Shown here piece after piece: positions 1 through 11,800 of a DNA stretch of 64,000 nt. A program made the translations under genes and the position numbers. How positions within the stretch are numbered: position 1 is the first letter of the stretch; each line of letters begins with the position of its first letter. The notes under the pieces are model-generated. The model saw only the letters and a list, made by a program, of their open reading frames with translations, was not told where the DNA came from and ran no database searches. Source of the stretch: Hyposmocoma kahamanoa (Eukaryota > Arthropoda > Insecta > Lepidoptera > Cosmopterigidae); assembly GCF_003589595.1 (NCBI RefSeq), contig NW_020653900.1, forward strand, positions 2,016,567 to 2,080,566, written 5' to 3'.

Positions 1-148
1 ATCTGAGATACAGGTTGAACCCTATTTTGGTTGCAGAGGCTTTGTTTACACAAATTGTAACGTACAATTTTGCCTTAGGCTTATATTACAATGTATAATT
101 TTACAATTCTGTACATTGTCGTTGAAATCCAATAAACATTTTAGCAAC

Positions 149-402
149 AGTAGAGCTCCTTGTGAAAGAGTTTATCCAGAGTAGTACTGCCACCTTACCT
201 ATTTCTGTCGCCAAGCAGTAATGTCAGCCTTACTGTGTTCTGGTTTTGAAGGGTGCTGGTGGCATTACAGGCACATGGGACTTGTCAACTTATATCTCAG
301 GGTGACGAGCGCAGTGGTAGTGACCATCAGATCTTTACGATCTAAAGCTCTAAGTGGCACTGCAACTGTTATGGATAGGCATGTCGCTTACCACCAAAAA
401 AA
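149..402 (+). repeat. repeat A copy 1
   Basis: Dispersed family of about 270 bp. The consensus begins gtagcagtagagctccttgt, passes tactgccaccttacc and caggcacatgggacttgtca, and ends cacttgatatcataaaaaaa. No tRNA boxes or coding frame were seen; the A-rich 3' end suggests a retroposed non-autonomous element. This copy lacks the last part. Bases 1-148 hold nothing recognised. Confidence 0.8.
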
Positions 403-971
403 TTGTATTAGGTTCTCGAAAGATGTATATAAAATTATATCATCATAATTAACTTTCATAAGATACAAATGAACACGGAGCTTATGCAAAAGAACATATG
501 TGTGCTACACTTGTATCTTTTCAGACCACCAATGCACTAGTTATGTGAAGTGACCGTCACATGCGCAGGGTGGCCTACCACCCCGCGTCGCCGCGCCGAC
601 AGTGTCTGCGCCACGCGTCTAGACGTCATTCGAGTGCGAAACTCTTGACCCCTACTAATGATACTCGAATCGGACCACGTTTTTCTGTTTTGATTACAAT
701 TTTAATTTTTATCTATTTTTCCTTGTACTTGCCCTAAACGCTTAACATTGATATTGATTTATTGCTAATTAATGCAACATTGTAGAAATTATCTTATAAT
801 ACGTATCTATATATATAATATTTAGAGGAACGCTATAAAAGAGTTGAATTATGATAACAACGTTTATAATATGCGTCACTGGCCACATACACCAGAATTT
901 TTAATTGGAAACAAAAGTCTATTAAAGTCATTCTTTTTTCAAATTAAACGTTCTTTTATATACTGTTCATA
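403..971. other. no gene recognised
   Basis: AT-rich sequence except for a GC-rich patch at about 570-640 (cgcgtcgccgcgccgaca) with no coding frame. Nothing identifiable. Confidence 0.5.
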
Positions 972-1452
972 CAGCGAGTATATAACCAGAAATAGAGACG
1001 AAATGTCATTTAATTTGTTTGAATATCATTACGGTGACAACTGCGCTCCGATTGGCCAGCCCGAATCCGAAACAATTGACGGGTGTCGTCAATTGTTTTA
1101 CTTCAAATCGGTCAGTTTACCTTGAGCTTTGCTATAATGGACGAAAATTGCAAAATTACATGTTTAATATTTACCTAACTACCGATGAAATATGATTCCG
1201 TTTGTTTTGTACCACCACATGGAACAGCCCCCATTGTTACGGATATTATTTTTATTACAATACATACAGAATATTTTTGGTATATATAGAGATGTACGCA
1301 CAGGTCAGTTATTGGCGCTGTACTATTTCAGTTTTCTAATTTGTGATTTCAGCGCAAACGAGAATTGATGTTTAAAAGTGATGTAAGGGCCATTTACCTG
1401 ATGAGTTGCCAGGGGCGGATGGCCCTTATTACGTCTCTATTTTTGGTTATAT
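972..1452. mobile_element. family M hAT-like MITE, copy 1
   Basis: The left end cagcgagtatataaccagaa and the inner right end ctctatttttggttatat are inverted relatives. It aligns along its length with copy 2 (2741-3084), including gacaactgcgctc and ttttacttcaaatcg. The right terminus has decayed. A 93-codon open frame over the left part is non-coding. Confidence 0.65.
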
Positions 1453-1777
1453 GTTAATATTCAATGCAAAAGGTATTATATGAATTTACAACGTACATGT
1501 CGGTACGAGTGTATAAGTCGTTATTTTACAATCGAGTTGCCATCGAGATTGTGTGGTAGGGAAAAAAGTTGCACAAAATGTGGTACAATTTTTTTGACGT
1601 CGCGACTACTTTTAAATTGTTTACTCTGTTAGTTAAGTGCCGTAGCAAATTACTTTTTTCTGTAAATTTTAATAATGTGCTCCTTTTTTTTAAGCAAGGG
1701 TTGAAGTTCTAATGGTGACGTAAAAACTCTAGGTTCTTAATAAGATTAGTGTCTCTGAACTTATACCATGAGATTTT

Positions 1778-2097
1778 AGTAGCAGTAAAAGTGAAACTTG
1801 TGAAAGATTTTGTCCAGGGAAGTATTGCCATCTTACCTATTTCTGCCACCAAACGGTAATGTGAACACTGCTGCTTTCCGATTTTGAAGGATAGAGTCGA
1901 CTTGTGTCTTAGGGTGACGGTTGTAGTGCTTGGCAGTGTCCTTCAGAGATTTGTGATTTAAAGGTCTGAGTGACACTGCAACTGTTATGGATAGGCATGT
2001 CGTTTACCATCAGGTGTACGACTTGTTCGCCCCGTCATTTAGTATCATAAAAAAACACGAAAAGAATTACCTCCTTTTTTGAAGTCGGTTAAAAATA
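1778..2097 (+). repeat. repeat A copy 2, followed by a repeat G end fragment
   Basis: Diverged but nearly complete repeat A at 1778-2052. It runs directly into about 40 bp of a repeat G end (cctccttttttgaagtcggt) at 2058-2097. The downstream stretch 2100-2740 is AT-rich without a gene. Confidence 0.7.
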
Positions 2098-2740
2098 CAA
2101 ATATTGTCCAACCTACGTGTATTAATTCCTTAAAAAAGGTAAATATACCTGCCCATTTCTATTTCTGAGCAAAATGTATGTAAGTATAATGTGCGTATTA
2201 TTTATAACATAATGCAGTATAGTATGTATGTGTAACGTGTGAGGCGCCATGAAAGCTTTTCGCACGAGAACCGCATCAAGTGCGATTAATACCAAATGCG
2301 TTCGCGTAAACATTGTAAACAGCGCGTAAACAAAATGTAAACAAATGTTAATCGATAGGCATGCGACTGCAGTCGTCATAATGAAATTATTCGCTTTACG
2401 ATTGCAAATGAATATGACTCATAGTACAATTTGACCACCGTTCTTTAAAAAAGAGAAAGCGTCTGTTTTCTTCGATGTAACTTTGCCCAAAACATGTACC
2501 TCAAGTACTATCACCACTTTATTTGGTCTGTGACTATCACATATTATTGAATAAAAAAATCACGGTGAATTCATAATAAATAAAATAAAATATATTAAGC
2601 ACTTGTACCACTACAAATTATTGTTCGAACATGTAAATGACAGACAACGTAATAATAATATATGACAATGTTTTACTTCAAATGGTAGGTATCCAGCTAA
2701 CGGGATTATTTAAAAAATAGGCCTTATCGTCTTTTTCAGG

Positions 2741-3084
2741 CATCGAGTATATAACCAGAAGTAGAGACGAAATGTCATTTCATTTGTTTGAAAACTATTC
2801 TGCCAAATCATTACGATGACAACTGCGCTCAGATTGGCAGCCCGAATTTGAAATAATTGACGGGTGTCGTCGATTGTTTTACTTCAAATCGACCAGTTTA
2901 GCTTGAGCTTTGCTATAATGGACCAAGATTTAAAAATTACATATTTTTGTTTCATTATTAGATGTTTTGCTGTTTTTCAGTCCGTCAGTTGTTATTTAAA
3001 AGTGTTATAAGGCCCATTTGCCTGATGAGTTACCAGGGATGGATTGCCCTTATTTCGTCTCTATTTCTAGTTGTATACTCGATG
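2741..3084. mobile_element. family M hAT-like MITE, copy 2 (344 bp)
   Basis: Ends catcgagtat and atactcgatg are perfect inverted repeats, continuing imperfectly over 30 bp. Flanks ttttcagg and tttgcagg differ at one of eight positions, fitting an 8-bp target duplication. The terminal CATCG has the A2 and G5 typical of hAT ends. Inside, tataaggcccat and attgcccttattt form part of a palindrome. Confidence 0.75.
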
Positions 3085-3241
3085 TTTGCAGGCCTGTAAA
3101 AGATAATTCTTTTATAACTTATTAATTACGAGACCTTTATTATAATATGTAATAAGTTTGGATAAAGGACTATATCTCAAGCTGTTAAACCCTATTTAAA
3201 TATTACATCATTACGTGGTCACAAATTTTTAAATCCTCTAA

Positions 3242-3987
3242 GGCTCAAGTCACACTGGGGCAGAGTCGAAGCGTCGCGTCGCGACGCGTTCTGTTTTTCA
3301 ACTACAACGCCTGGCGACGCGCAACGACGCTCATATTAATGCGCCTGGATCACAGTGTTGTGACGGTGTGACCTCCTTACACCGTCATCCCACCTTTTTG
3401 TATCGCCTCTCTCCATTCGTATCGTATCGTTTTTTCTTCTTCTACTCATATTTAAATTTAAAATTTGAATTGTTCCATCTTCCTTCGCTTTCTCATTTTT
3501 GCTTCGTACCACGGTCACTTCCTGCTTGACCGCGATAGTGGACAGAACTACTAAATCAAATTCTTTTCAAGTTTAATCATAATACAATCAATGTAAATCA
3601 TGTATTGATCATAATGAGCGAATAACAGTCTATCCAATATCTGTAATTCAACATAATAAAACCCGATAAGGGGTAAGTGCTTAAATACAACATCTACCAT
3701 TTTTTTAGGTCTAGTTAGGGAGTGTTTTTTGTTAATGTACTGTTTTGTACATCTACCTTTTATTTGTTACAGTTTTTTTTACTTTACCTTTTACTTCACG
3801 TTAAATAAATTTGTGGAGAACGGAAGTTCAAGTAACCGCTCGACTGCAACCAAGCGTCGACGCTTGACTCCATATTTGCATAAGACAAATTTGTACCTTA
3901 ATGTTGGGAAAATAGAGATGAATATGCTATAGGCGAAAAACATGACGCATCGCGACGCTTCGACTCTGCGCCAGTGTGAGTTGAGTC
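3242..3987. mobile_element. family K Harbinger-type MITE, long copy (746 bp)
   Basis: Ends ggctcaagtcacactgg and ccagtgtgagttgagtc are inverted, flanked by TAA at 3239-3241 and 3988-3990. A 3-bp TAA/TTA duplication with GG..CC ends points to PIF/Harbinger. Both outer parts match the short copy at 16169-16408. The inner 500 bp or so (about 3350-3820) is absent there and shows no transposase. Confidence 0.8.
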
Positions 3988-3990
3988 TAA

Positions 3991-4826
3991 GGGTTGATAC
4001 GTCAACGTCGTAGAGATTTTTTATTCCGTTTTATCCTCTTTTGATTCGCGACTCTGGAATATTACATTAATGTGTTTTTAATTTATATTTATCACTGACT
4101 TTTCATTCCCGACATTCTCTCGATTGAACCTGATTATTAATATACAGTAACAGCTGTTACATCACGACAATACACGTTCCATCGAACGTAGTATATCGCT
4201 TATTCTTATATTACATCTTTACATACTTAAATTGTATTGACTATTGCTTACTTTGTTGTTTTTGTTTTTGTTTGTTATTTTATTTTTTGTTTCATTCTTT
4301 CTTTCAGTGTATTTTTGTGTTGTGGCGTTGTAATCAATGGTTTATATTTTATACTATTACATTCTTTTATAATAGTAGAATTACATTTTTAGGAATTTTA
4401 AAAATAAATGAAAGAGCGGAGGAACGGCTGCTTCACAAATGAATTGAGATCGACAATTCGAGTCCCTTTGGCGGCATGCACCTATGACTTTAATTTCTAA
4501 GCCACATACATTTGTCAAGGTTTAGTCGCAATATCTCCCCATAACGATGTAGGAAAACGCCTAGAAGGTCTACAATCCACATTATGCTATAGTGGCGAGC
4601 TGTAGTTTAAACTCTTTTCAGAGGAGACCCGTGCCGTGCAGTAACGTGTATGAATGTGGCGAAACAAATAAATTATTCACATTAAAATGTCTTACAAATT
4701 GATTGAACACATTACTTATTCGTGAGTGAAAAGAGTAAAAAACTCTAGGAGTTGCATTTTGTAAATAGATGCTAGTAAGCTTTATCATTTATAATTTTTA
4801 AGCGCATAAACAAATTCGTAACGTTC
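3991..4826. other. no gene; one tRNA-like SINE relic
   Basis: AT-rich. At about 4415-4500 a B-box-like aattcgagtccc follows a cggaggaacgg segment, suggesting an old tRNA-derived SINE. It cannot fold as a functional tRNA. Confidence 0.35.
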
Positions 4827-5285
4827 ATTCGCTCTGTTGGGAGAATGTCAACCAAGGTATGGCGAAGGCGCTGGTTCGAGTTCAGCCGAATTGTAGGAAT
4901 TTTTCTTTGTGTTCGATCTTTGTATTAATAATAAAATAATCTCAGTGCAGAGTACTAAAAAACCGATCTCAAAAGTTCGTGGAATTACTTCTATCTGCCA
5001 CGTTTTATTGAAATCGGTTACCGGAAAGTGCGCGAAACCGGATTCATCCCCTAGCTTGCAACCCTTGGGGATGGAACATTTTGTTCAAATTTAAATGGGA
5101 CCAATACTGAAGTACCCTTATTACAACAAAAAAGAATCATCAAAATCGGTTCACAAATGTCGGACCTATCGCGTAACAACATAAAGAAAAAAAACAGCTG
5201 TATTGAGAACCTTTTTGAAGTCGGTTAAAAATAACAAACAAGTGGAGTAAATTCACAAAAACAATTGAACATCATGAGAATAAAA
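4827..5285 (+). repeat. SINE H copy interrupted by repeat G
   Basis: The tRNA-related head has a B box (ggttcgagttc at about 4873). It is followed by the family tail tgttcgatctttgtattaat ending near 4936. The tail resumes at 5233 (aacaaacaagtggagtaa). The gap is filled by repeat G at 4938-5232. Confidence 0.6.
4938..5232 (-). repeat. repeat G, nearly full length, inserted in SINE H
   Basis: Family defined by inverted-like ends around aaccgacttcaaaa and ttttgaagtcggtt, with the internal landmarks ttgaaatcggttaccgg, caaatttaaatgggacca and aaaatcggttcacaaatg. Other copies or parts are at 28885, 29640, 31548, 35392, 37605 and 52873. No coding frame; superfamily unknown. Confidence 0.65.
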
Positions 5286-6526
5286 CATAGTGATTTTCAA
5301 TAAACATAATGTCACAAATAACATTTTGTGACTTGTGAAGACGACTGTCAAGAGCATCGAGCAGTGTCAGAAAATGCGGGGTGTTCCTATTTGTAACTGG
5401 GAACCACAAGGTGTTAGCTGGCAAACGATAGCGTCGCATATCCCTATTTCTCAGAACACACGAGTAATTAGCGAGTGGGCGATTGATCATTCGCTATTTA
5501 TAATGGAGAGAATGAGTCATGCCCGCGCATTTTTATAGTTTGAACTCTGTGGATAACAGACGAGCGGTCTGACAGGTTACGTGAAATAAATTTGATAAAT
5601 TGTTTTAACGCCAAGCTCCAACAATTGTTGGCAGGTCTACATCGCAAGTTTAATAATAAAATGACGTAATCTGAAAAAAGAAAACGAATACACACTCCAC
5701 ATTTAGTGGAACATTTTAGTGAAACACCAAAATAATGTAGTGTTTTTTCAAAAGTGTGGCTGGAAATTTTACTTTTTTGTTTTAGATCTAATGTGAAAAA
5801 AAGAAATTGACTTATAATTTATTTTAATTTCTTTCTTGTCGTTTTAATTCGTTTTTGCTTAGTCAACTTAATTGCTTAATTCTTTAATATTTTTCCGGTG
5901 TCACTGTAACCCAAAGAGAATTTGGTCCCTTTCTAACTTTATATGATTTTGGTCAAATATCCTTTACCAGTAAAAGTTACTGAGGTAATGGGTTACTTAT
6001 TGTGAAGTCGCCTCTATACAACATTCAGTTCAATTTAAAAATCTCCATTAAAAACGTTTTGTTTTTTTACTTAAAAAAAAAACAATGGCCTCTCTCCTAA
6101 TCGTACAGAAATCGAGTAACAACTGGTCCCCAATTAAAACTATAAGCAGCACAAATTTTAGGTTAAATAATAAAAATAACAAAGTTATTACTTAAAGTCG
6201 ATTCTTCTTCGTATGTCGATGGCATACACTACAATGCTTGCCATAGTGTTGCAAGGATTTGCCAATATGCGTAGGGTTCTCGCTGATTGTTGTCCAGGAT
6301 GCACCAGACGTACAGAAAAGAAATGGTACGTCGCATGAGGCTATTCATGCACCCACTCAAAGTAAATATAGTTAGTGTACACTCCGCACATTAGCTTGAT
6401 GCACTAAACAAAGATCTAGCTACAGGTGAAGACTGAAAATCAGTAATATTGAGTCTTTATCCTTTTTGTCCACATCACTCAATTGTATTTTCTCTTAGTT
6501 TTCAATTTTATTTTTATAATAGTTGC
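5286..6526. other. no gene recognised
   Basis: AT-rich sequence. Open frames on both strands at 5272-5695 overlap each other and show no domain. Nothing else identifiable. Confidence 0.5.
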
Positions 6527-6753
6527 AGTGCCACTCAGAGCTCAAATCGTAAAGAAATCGTAAAGATCTGAGGTGCAGTGCCTCTGCGCCCATCACCCTG
6601 AGATATTAGTTGAAAAGGCCCATGTGCCTGATATTTTACTAGCACCCGAACGCAATAATGCTGACATTACTGCTAGGCGTCAGAAATAGGTCAGGTCGTA
6701 GTAACTTTCCTGGACGTACTCTTTGACAAGGAGCTCTACTGCTACTAATAATT
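6527..6753 (-). repeat. repeat A copy 3
   Basis: Reads gcagtgccactcagagctca through ggagctctactgctacta, the reverse complement of the family. Its A-rich end is missing. Confidence 0.75.
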
Positions 6754-6804
6754 ATTTATTATATGTAATATATAATTATTGTTGTGTATCGTAGAGTAAT
6801 AAAT

Positions 6805-7006
6805 GGGTAATTTTGAGCTTAGTGTTGTCCATCTAATTTTTATGGCGATTTTTATTATTTGAATATTCAAATATCATGAAGTATTATTTAATATACAAGA
6901 GTAATAATTTGAAATATTATTGAATATTTCACGACAATATACTCGAATACTTAAATAATAAAAAAGCCTCCGAAATTAAGTACAAACAACTAAGCTGAAA
7001 ATTACC
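6805..7006. mobile_element. family I MITE
   Basis: Inverted ends gggtaattttgagcttag and ctaagctgaaaattacc. Its body (ggcgatttttattatttgaa, ctcgaatacttaaataat) matches the copy in the tin intron. Confidence 0.7.
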
Positions 7007-7618
7007 TAAAAGTTTTTTTTATTGTTACCTTTCCGAATGTCTTCTAAATGCACATGTAATCTTAAGTTTTTTGTTCATCGTGAGAACGATTTGTCGTAAG
7101 AAATAATGGGGTAGTTAATTAGTAACAAATTACTTGTGTAGATGAATTTTCTAACGACGTGTTTGTTTACCTGACGACATTTCCGGCGCGCGCGCACGTG
7201 CTCTGTGTAACCCGACACGAGAGATGCTAATGCAACTAACAGTCTAGTGATGTACCGCTTTTTGTCCGTAAAAAATACCGCAAAAGACAACAATTACACA
7301 AAGGCTGAATACAGTTTTAAGTAATTGGTCAACAACGACAACCCATTTACACTTCCCACTGCTGGGCATGGATCTCCTTACAGGGTTAGACGACGATTTG
7401 GCGACTTCACACGTGATCCAAGGGCTATGAATCTTCTTCGACGTGCAGTTTCATCATGATGTTTTTCTTTCACCGAAAAGCTCATGGTAAATTTAAAATT
7501 AAGTTTCGCACATAAATTACGAAAAATTGTGAGGTGCGAGTCCGGATACGAACCCATGGCGTCTGCTTTATAGGCGGTAGGTATGGCTTCTGTAATTGAG
7601 TAATTCGAACTCTTGGTA

Positions 7619-8119
7619 TAATAAAGCCACATGTGATCGTACGTCAAAAGTGTTTTATAACATGAAGGCATTGACTTACAAATAAATGGTCGACGGGTCT
7701 AATACAAAAACCACGAAAAAAATGTCTCAAGTCAGCCTATTTAAACGTAGTGACATGTAAAGGAATATGAAAAAGCTAAAATGTTGAATTTAAATTGTAA
7801 TGTCATCGCAGTACTGTCTAATTTTGCTTGCTTCGGTGTCAGTCGAACAAGCGAAGACTAAAGCGTGAATAACGCTCTGTATACGATTTTAACGCCCTAT
7901 AAGTTCGGACACTTTTTAGCGCGGACCCGACGTCCATATAATTGTAAGTCAATGCATGAAGGCCTTAAAAATAATATGTATTTAATATATTAAACAAATT
8001 ACGTATGTATATGTCAAATTTGATAACTCTCTTATAAAACAGTTTTTTACTAATTATGTTCGTAGAATCTACAAACCTCTCTTCTCAAAAGTTGTCATTT
8101 TGAGGATGTGGCTTTATTA
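7619..8119. mobile_element. family D MITE split by a hAT MITE
   Basis: Ends taataaagccacat (7619-7632) and atgtggctttatta (8106-8119) are perfect inverted repeats. Removing the inserted hAT element and one target copy leaves 207 bp, close to the 216-bp relative at 57673-57888, which shares acgtcaaaa and aaaagttgtcattttg. Confidence 0.75.
7669..7954 (+). mobile_element. family C hAT MITE, 286 bp, perfect TSD
   Basis: Starts cattgacttacaa and ends ttgtaagtcaatg, flanked on both sides by catgaagg (7661-7668 and 7955-7962). The 8-bp duplication and the CA..G end fit hAT. Same length as the copy at 37086-37371. No transposase, so non-autonomous. Confidence 0.88.
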
Positions 8120-8139
8120 ATAAATAATAATAATAGACA

Positions 8140-8352
8140 CACACACTCAACTTAGTCCTGCACTAGGGAAACAACATCATTGAGGGAAACCCTGTGTCGC
8201 GGGTGCCATGGACACACACATAGACAACCACAAATTACATCCAAACTCACGAGAGAAATAAATGTAGGCCAAATCAACATTTCTCCCGGCCCGGGAATCG
8301 AACCTGGGACCTCTGCGTGGCAGTAACATGGTAACCGTTCGATCATGAACGC
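8140..8352 (-). repeat. SINE B (tRNA-derived), copy 1
   Basis: Reverse complement of the family seen best at 46596-46810. The B box is visible as ggaatcgaacc at about 8295. Landmarks are gggaaaccctgtgtcgcggg and gagagaaataaatgtaggcc. Confidence 0.8.
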
Positions 8353-8918
8353 ATTTAAGTTAGCTATTACACCGAGCATGCACATTTCTGCAAACTGAAA
8401 CCACGTTATTTTCGCTAGAACAATGATAACAATAATTCATTGATAAATTACAATTGATATGACAATTTTTAGTTGTACTTGTGCAGGGGCACTTAGAATA
8501 TCCTATACGAAAAGTGGTCGCCGATTACTATGACAAAGGTCCAGTCTGTATCATTATGTTGTTATTCTGAGGACACTGAATGTGAAATTAAGTCCACCTT
8601 ATATCGATATCGATTATCTTATGAGAACATCACTATCAACCCTGTTACGTGTTAGTACATCGACAATCAGTTAATAGCATGGATTAGTGCTGGCGAGAGG
8701 AAACGCGTGCTCCTGCTAATGGCTTTTCAGGGAAGCTTCATATCAATTCATCGATTGAGACCGATTTCACACAACACGAATGACGTTTAATGAAGTTTCT
8801 CGGATTTGTTGTCCTTCAATCATTAGAAGTGTGAGAAGTGAAATGTTTTCTGAACAAATCGATTTTACTTCTTCTTTTATTCTTCACTGCAGAATGTTGA
8901 ATTACGATAACAAAGTTC
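8353..8918. other. no gene recognised
   Basis: AT-rich single-copy-looking sequence without an identifiable element. Confidence 0.45.
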
Positions 8919-9191
8919 TTAACGTTTGTTGATAGTAAGCGGTAGATTGAAAATGTTATTCAATTTAGTCTTAAATACAGGTTCTTTGCGCGAACTCTCT
9001 AGGTACCAAATAATCTTTGTTGAATAATATTCAACCAGATAATGATATACAAGAATTGGAGGTTCCTTTATATTGAAGTCCCAATTTTCTTGGAGTATTT
9101 TAACAACTTCCAGAACTTCATTATTGGTAGACAAAACATTTGGTGTAACATACGCGTCGTCGTCAGAATCATGGACATTGACATCGAACAT
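8919..9191 (-). CDS. hypothetical 90-aa open frame, probably a transposon relic
   Basis: An open frame starting MFDVNVHDSDDDAYVTPNVL, with an acidic start and an aromatic/Lys-rich middle. I do not recognise the family. Its 3' part (ggttctttgcgcgaactctc) recurs in diverged form at about 9715-9750 (ggctctttacgctaaatctc), so at least part is repetitive. There is no promoter, splice or homology evidence; it may equally be chance. Confidence 0.2.
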   Translation of the reverse strand: MFDVNVHDSDDDAYVTPNVLSTNNEVLEVVKILQENWDFNIKEPPILVYHYLVEYYSTKIIWYLESSRKEPVFKTKLNNIFNLPLTINKR

Positions 9192-9234
9192 GTAGTTGTT
9201 AATACGGCATTCCTTAATCTTATAATCCTCACGA

Positions 9235-9246
9235 CAGAGAGAGAGA

Positions 9247-9296
<50 letters not shown>
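9235..9296. repeat. (GA)n microsatellite
   Basis: About 60 bp of GA dinucleotides with one GT interruption. It generates the Arg-Glu open frame beginning at 9251, which is not a gene. Confidence 0.95.
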
Positions 9297-9299
<3 letters not shown>

Positions 9300-9751
9300 G
9301 CCTCGAGCTGCTTAAACTTATTAATCAGTTGCTTATCTCAGACTGCTCGATAGACCTATTCAATTGTTCAGAGTCTAAATGTATATTCTCCACGGGACTT
9401 TACCTCGAATCATTGACCACACCCAGCAATATTTAAGTTTAGCTTTAGCGTTATTAATTTCCGTATTACTTATAACCTTGTCATGAATGATTGTTACTAT
9501 TTACGAATAATGTATTAATTGCATATATATACTATAAACTGTACCATATTTCAATTTTTAAGTATTTATTGCATGTATTTTATTTTTTATGACTTCAGCA
9601 ACTATACAATAATGAAATAAATGGATTATGCATTATTAATCTTAATGAAACATTTACATGGAGCAACCTACCGGCCCCATAACCGTTGTAGAGATTCCTG
9701 AATTTATAAATTTAATCCTAAATACAGGCTCTTTACGCTAAATCTCTAGTG

Positions 9752-10001
9752 CAGGGTTTTTGAACATTTTTCTAGTCATGGACACCTCTCAAAATATCAA
9801 AGAGCCCAAGGACCCTTTCCGAAAAGATAAAGAACTAGGTTCACCTTTTACTAGCTTATATTGTTTACGATTAAACTTTACTTAATTACATGTGTATAGT
9901 TAGTGTGACGGTTGCTGTTCCATTAAATACTCGCCACGGAACCTCGGCGTTCATTACACAAACCCATTAGGAGTTGATGAAGCACATGTTAAGAAACCCT
10001 G
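9752..10001. mobile_element. hAT-like MITE with CAGGG ends (250 bp)
   Basis: Ends cagggtttttgaacat and atgttaagaaaccctg are inverted with few mismatches. CAGGG is a common hAT terminus. Flanks ctctagtg and atttggtg agree at only 5 of 8 bases, so the duplication is weak or decayed. The inner motif atggacacctctcaaaat is frequent in such elements. Confidence 0.6.
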
Positions 10002-10034
10002 ATTTGGTGCTACTTTTTTGTACCATATGATTTT

Positions 10035-10553
10035 TTTACTTTTCTTAAAAAAGGAATGGGACGATCAAGTCGTGTGCCTGATGGTAAGCGACTCGCCTGT
10101 CCATAACAGTCGCAGTGCCACTCAGAGCTTTAAATCGCAAAGATCTGCCGTCCGTTGACTAAACCCCGGCTAAGTGATAAAATATTTTTTTTGATACATC
10201 ATAAGAAACCATAACCAAGTTTTAGGATATTGAAATTGTATAATGATATTTCAACTATGCATCGTTGGAATAAGTTCCGATAAGCCTAATTACGTTAAGT
10301 AAATTTACCTGTTCTTAAAAGAGAATTTTGTGCTCCACTTTTTAGTATTTGAATTTCAGAGATTTGAGGTTCACTGCCACTGCGTTCATCACCCTGAAAC
10401 ATAAGTTGAAAAGTCCCATGTGCCTGTAATTTCACCAGCATCCTTACCCTTCAAAACCGGAACGCAGTAATGCTCACATTAGCGCAGAAATCGGTAAAAT
10501 GGCAGTACTTCTCTGAACGAATTTTTTCACAAGGAGCTCTACTGCTACTTAAA
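10035..10553 (-). repeat. repeat A copy 4, split by about 205 bp
   Basis: The 3' half is at 10035-10157 and the 5' half at 10365-10553, both reverse complement. Between them lies an unassigned AT-rich insert. The break falls where other copies read aaagatctgaggggcactgc. Confidence 0.75.
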
Positions 10554-11323
10554 TTTTTGAGCTGATTATTAAGCAAGAATCCTAATCAACTCTTCAAGGA
10601 AACTTTTTAAAATTTGCGTCCGTATTGCAAAGTCGCGTAATTTCAAACCGTGTTCCAAGTTGAAAGTGCGCGCAAGAATCACTCAAAGACGAGTCATAGA
10701 AAATTCTTGGTCCGGAAGTCGAAGCTTGGTATTTTCATAATTCGCCCTCCGTCTGCCGCTGTATTCATATGATAATTTTATTGAAGAACGTTGCTGTTGA
10801 ACGTGAAGACGGCTTTTGTTCGAAAATAAATGTTATAAACGATGATAAAATAAGTAAGTACATTGATAATTACGTATATTGGAAATGAGACTGTTTTTTC
10901 GGATCTTATTCACGCATATTTGTTTAACAAACTACCGTTTTGGGCCCTTTATAGCTACCGATACGATCGCGTAAACCAAAGAACTCTATAATTAGACATA
11001 ATTGATAATAATAATAAAAATAAAAATAAATAAAATAAAATGCATTTATTTCACACAACAATAGACCCATAAAAGTGTTAGTGTTACAAAAAAAATTAAA
11101 TATTTAATAACTATGTTAGAACGCAATTTTAAATGAAGAGAAGACCAATGCCTAAGTAGGCTATTATCCCATCTATTTGTAACAACTGACAGAAGTCTGT
11201 GGCTGCAGGCGCGCACTATACGCATCGACGCAGCGCAGCACTTGCGCAACGTCGCGCCGAAACCGTCAAAGCTCGCATCCGCAAACATCCCGGATGCACT
11301 ACAGTATCGCGGCAGCCGCAACA

Positions 11324-11510
11324 GGGGGTCTACTCTCTATCTCCGTCCGACATCCGTCCGAAACAATTATTGCCAAATAAGCAATACTTGACCAAATGAA
11401 AAGACGCGTGATGCGAATGAAGCTTCATTCTTGATACTTGTCTTTTAATTTTGTCGAATAATACTTATTTGACAGTAATTGTTTCGGACGGTGATCGAGA
11501 GTAGACCCCC
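11324..11510. mobile_element. family J MITE (187 bp)
   Basis: Ends gggggtctactctct and gagagtagaccccc are inverted and continue through gtccgaaacaattattg and cagtaattgtttcggac. No second copy in the window. It interrupts a GC-rich stretch (about 11200-11320 and 11511-11530). Superfamily unclear. Confidence 0.75.
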
Positions 11511-11683
11511 AGAACCCGGAACGCGTCGTTGTACTGTACTAGCATTGCATGTAGTGACCTTTGGGTGTACCTGCTCCATAAACACAGGTGTAGGTACAGC
11601 GACGTACAGTACGCTTTAAATAAAGCTATATTTAAAATATAATAATGTACCAGACAATCACGCTAATTGCCTGGTCTTAGTTT

Positions 11684-11800
11684 GCATCGATGCAGTCGCG
11701 CGTTTGCATCAATGCAGTCGCATGTTTGCATCGATGTAAACGTTTGCATATAAATTGCAAGTGTAGCAATGCAATCAATGCAAATCGTTTCACAAACGCG
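11684..11800. repeat. short tandem array of GTTTGCATCRATG units
   Basis: Units starting gtttgcat recur at about 11685, 11703, 11725 and 11744, the first three spaced by gcagtcgc-type sequence. ATGCAAAT follows at about 11777. The motif equals the POU octamer core (ATTTGCAT-like). It may be a degenerate minisatellite or a factor-binding cluster. Confidence 0.5.

Noticed and set aside
844..1125. 93-aa open frame
   Set aside because: It overlaps a hAT-like MITE whose other copy (2741-3084) does not keep the frame.
9251..9436. Arg-Glu repeat protein
   Set aside because: Product of a GA microsatellite.
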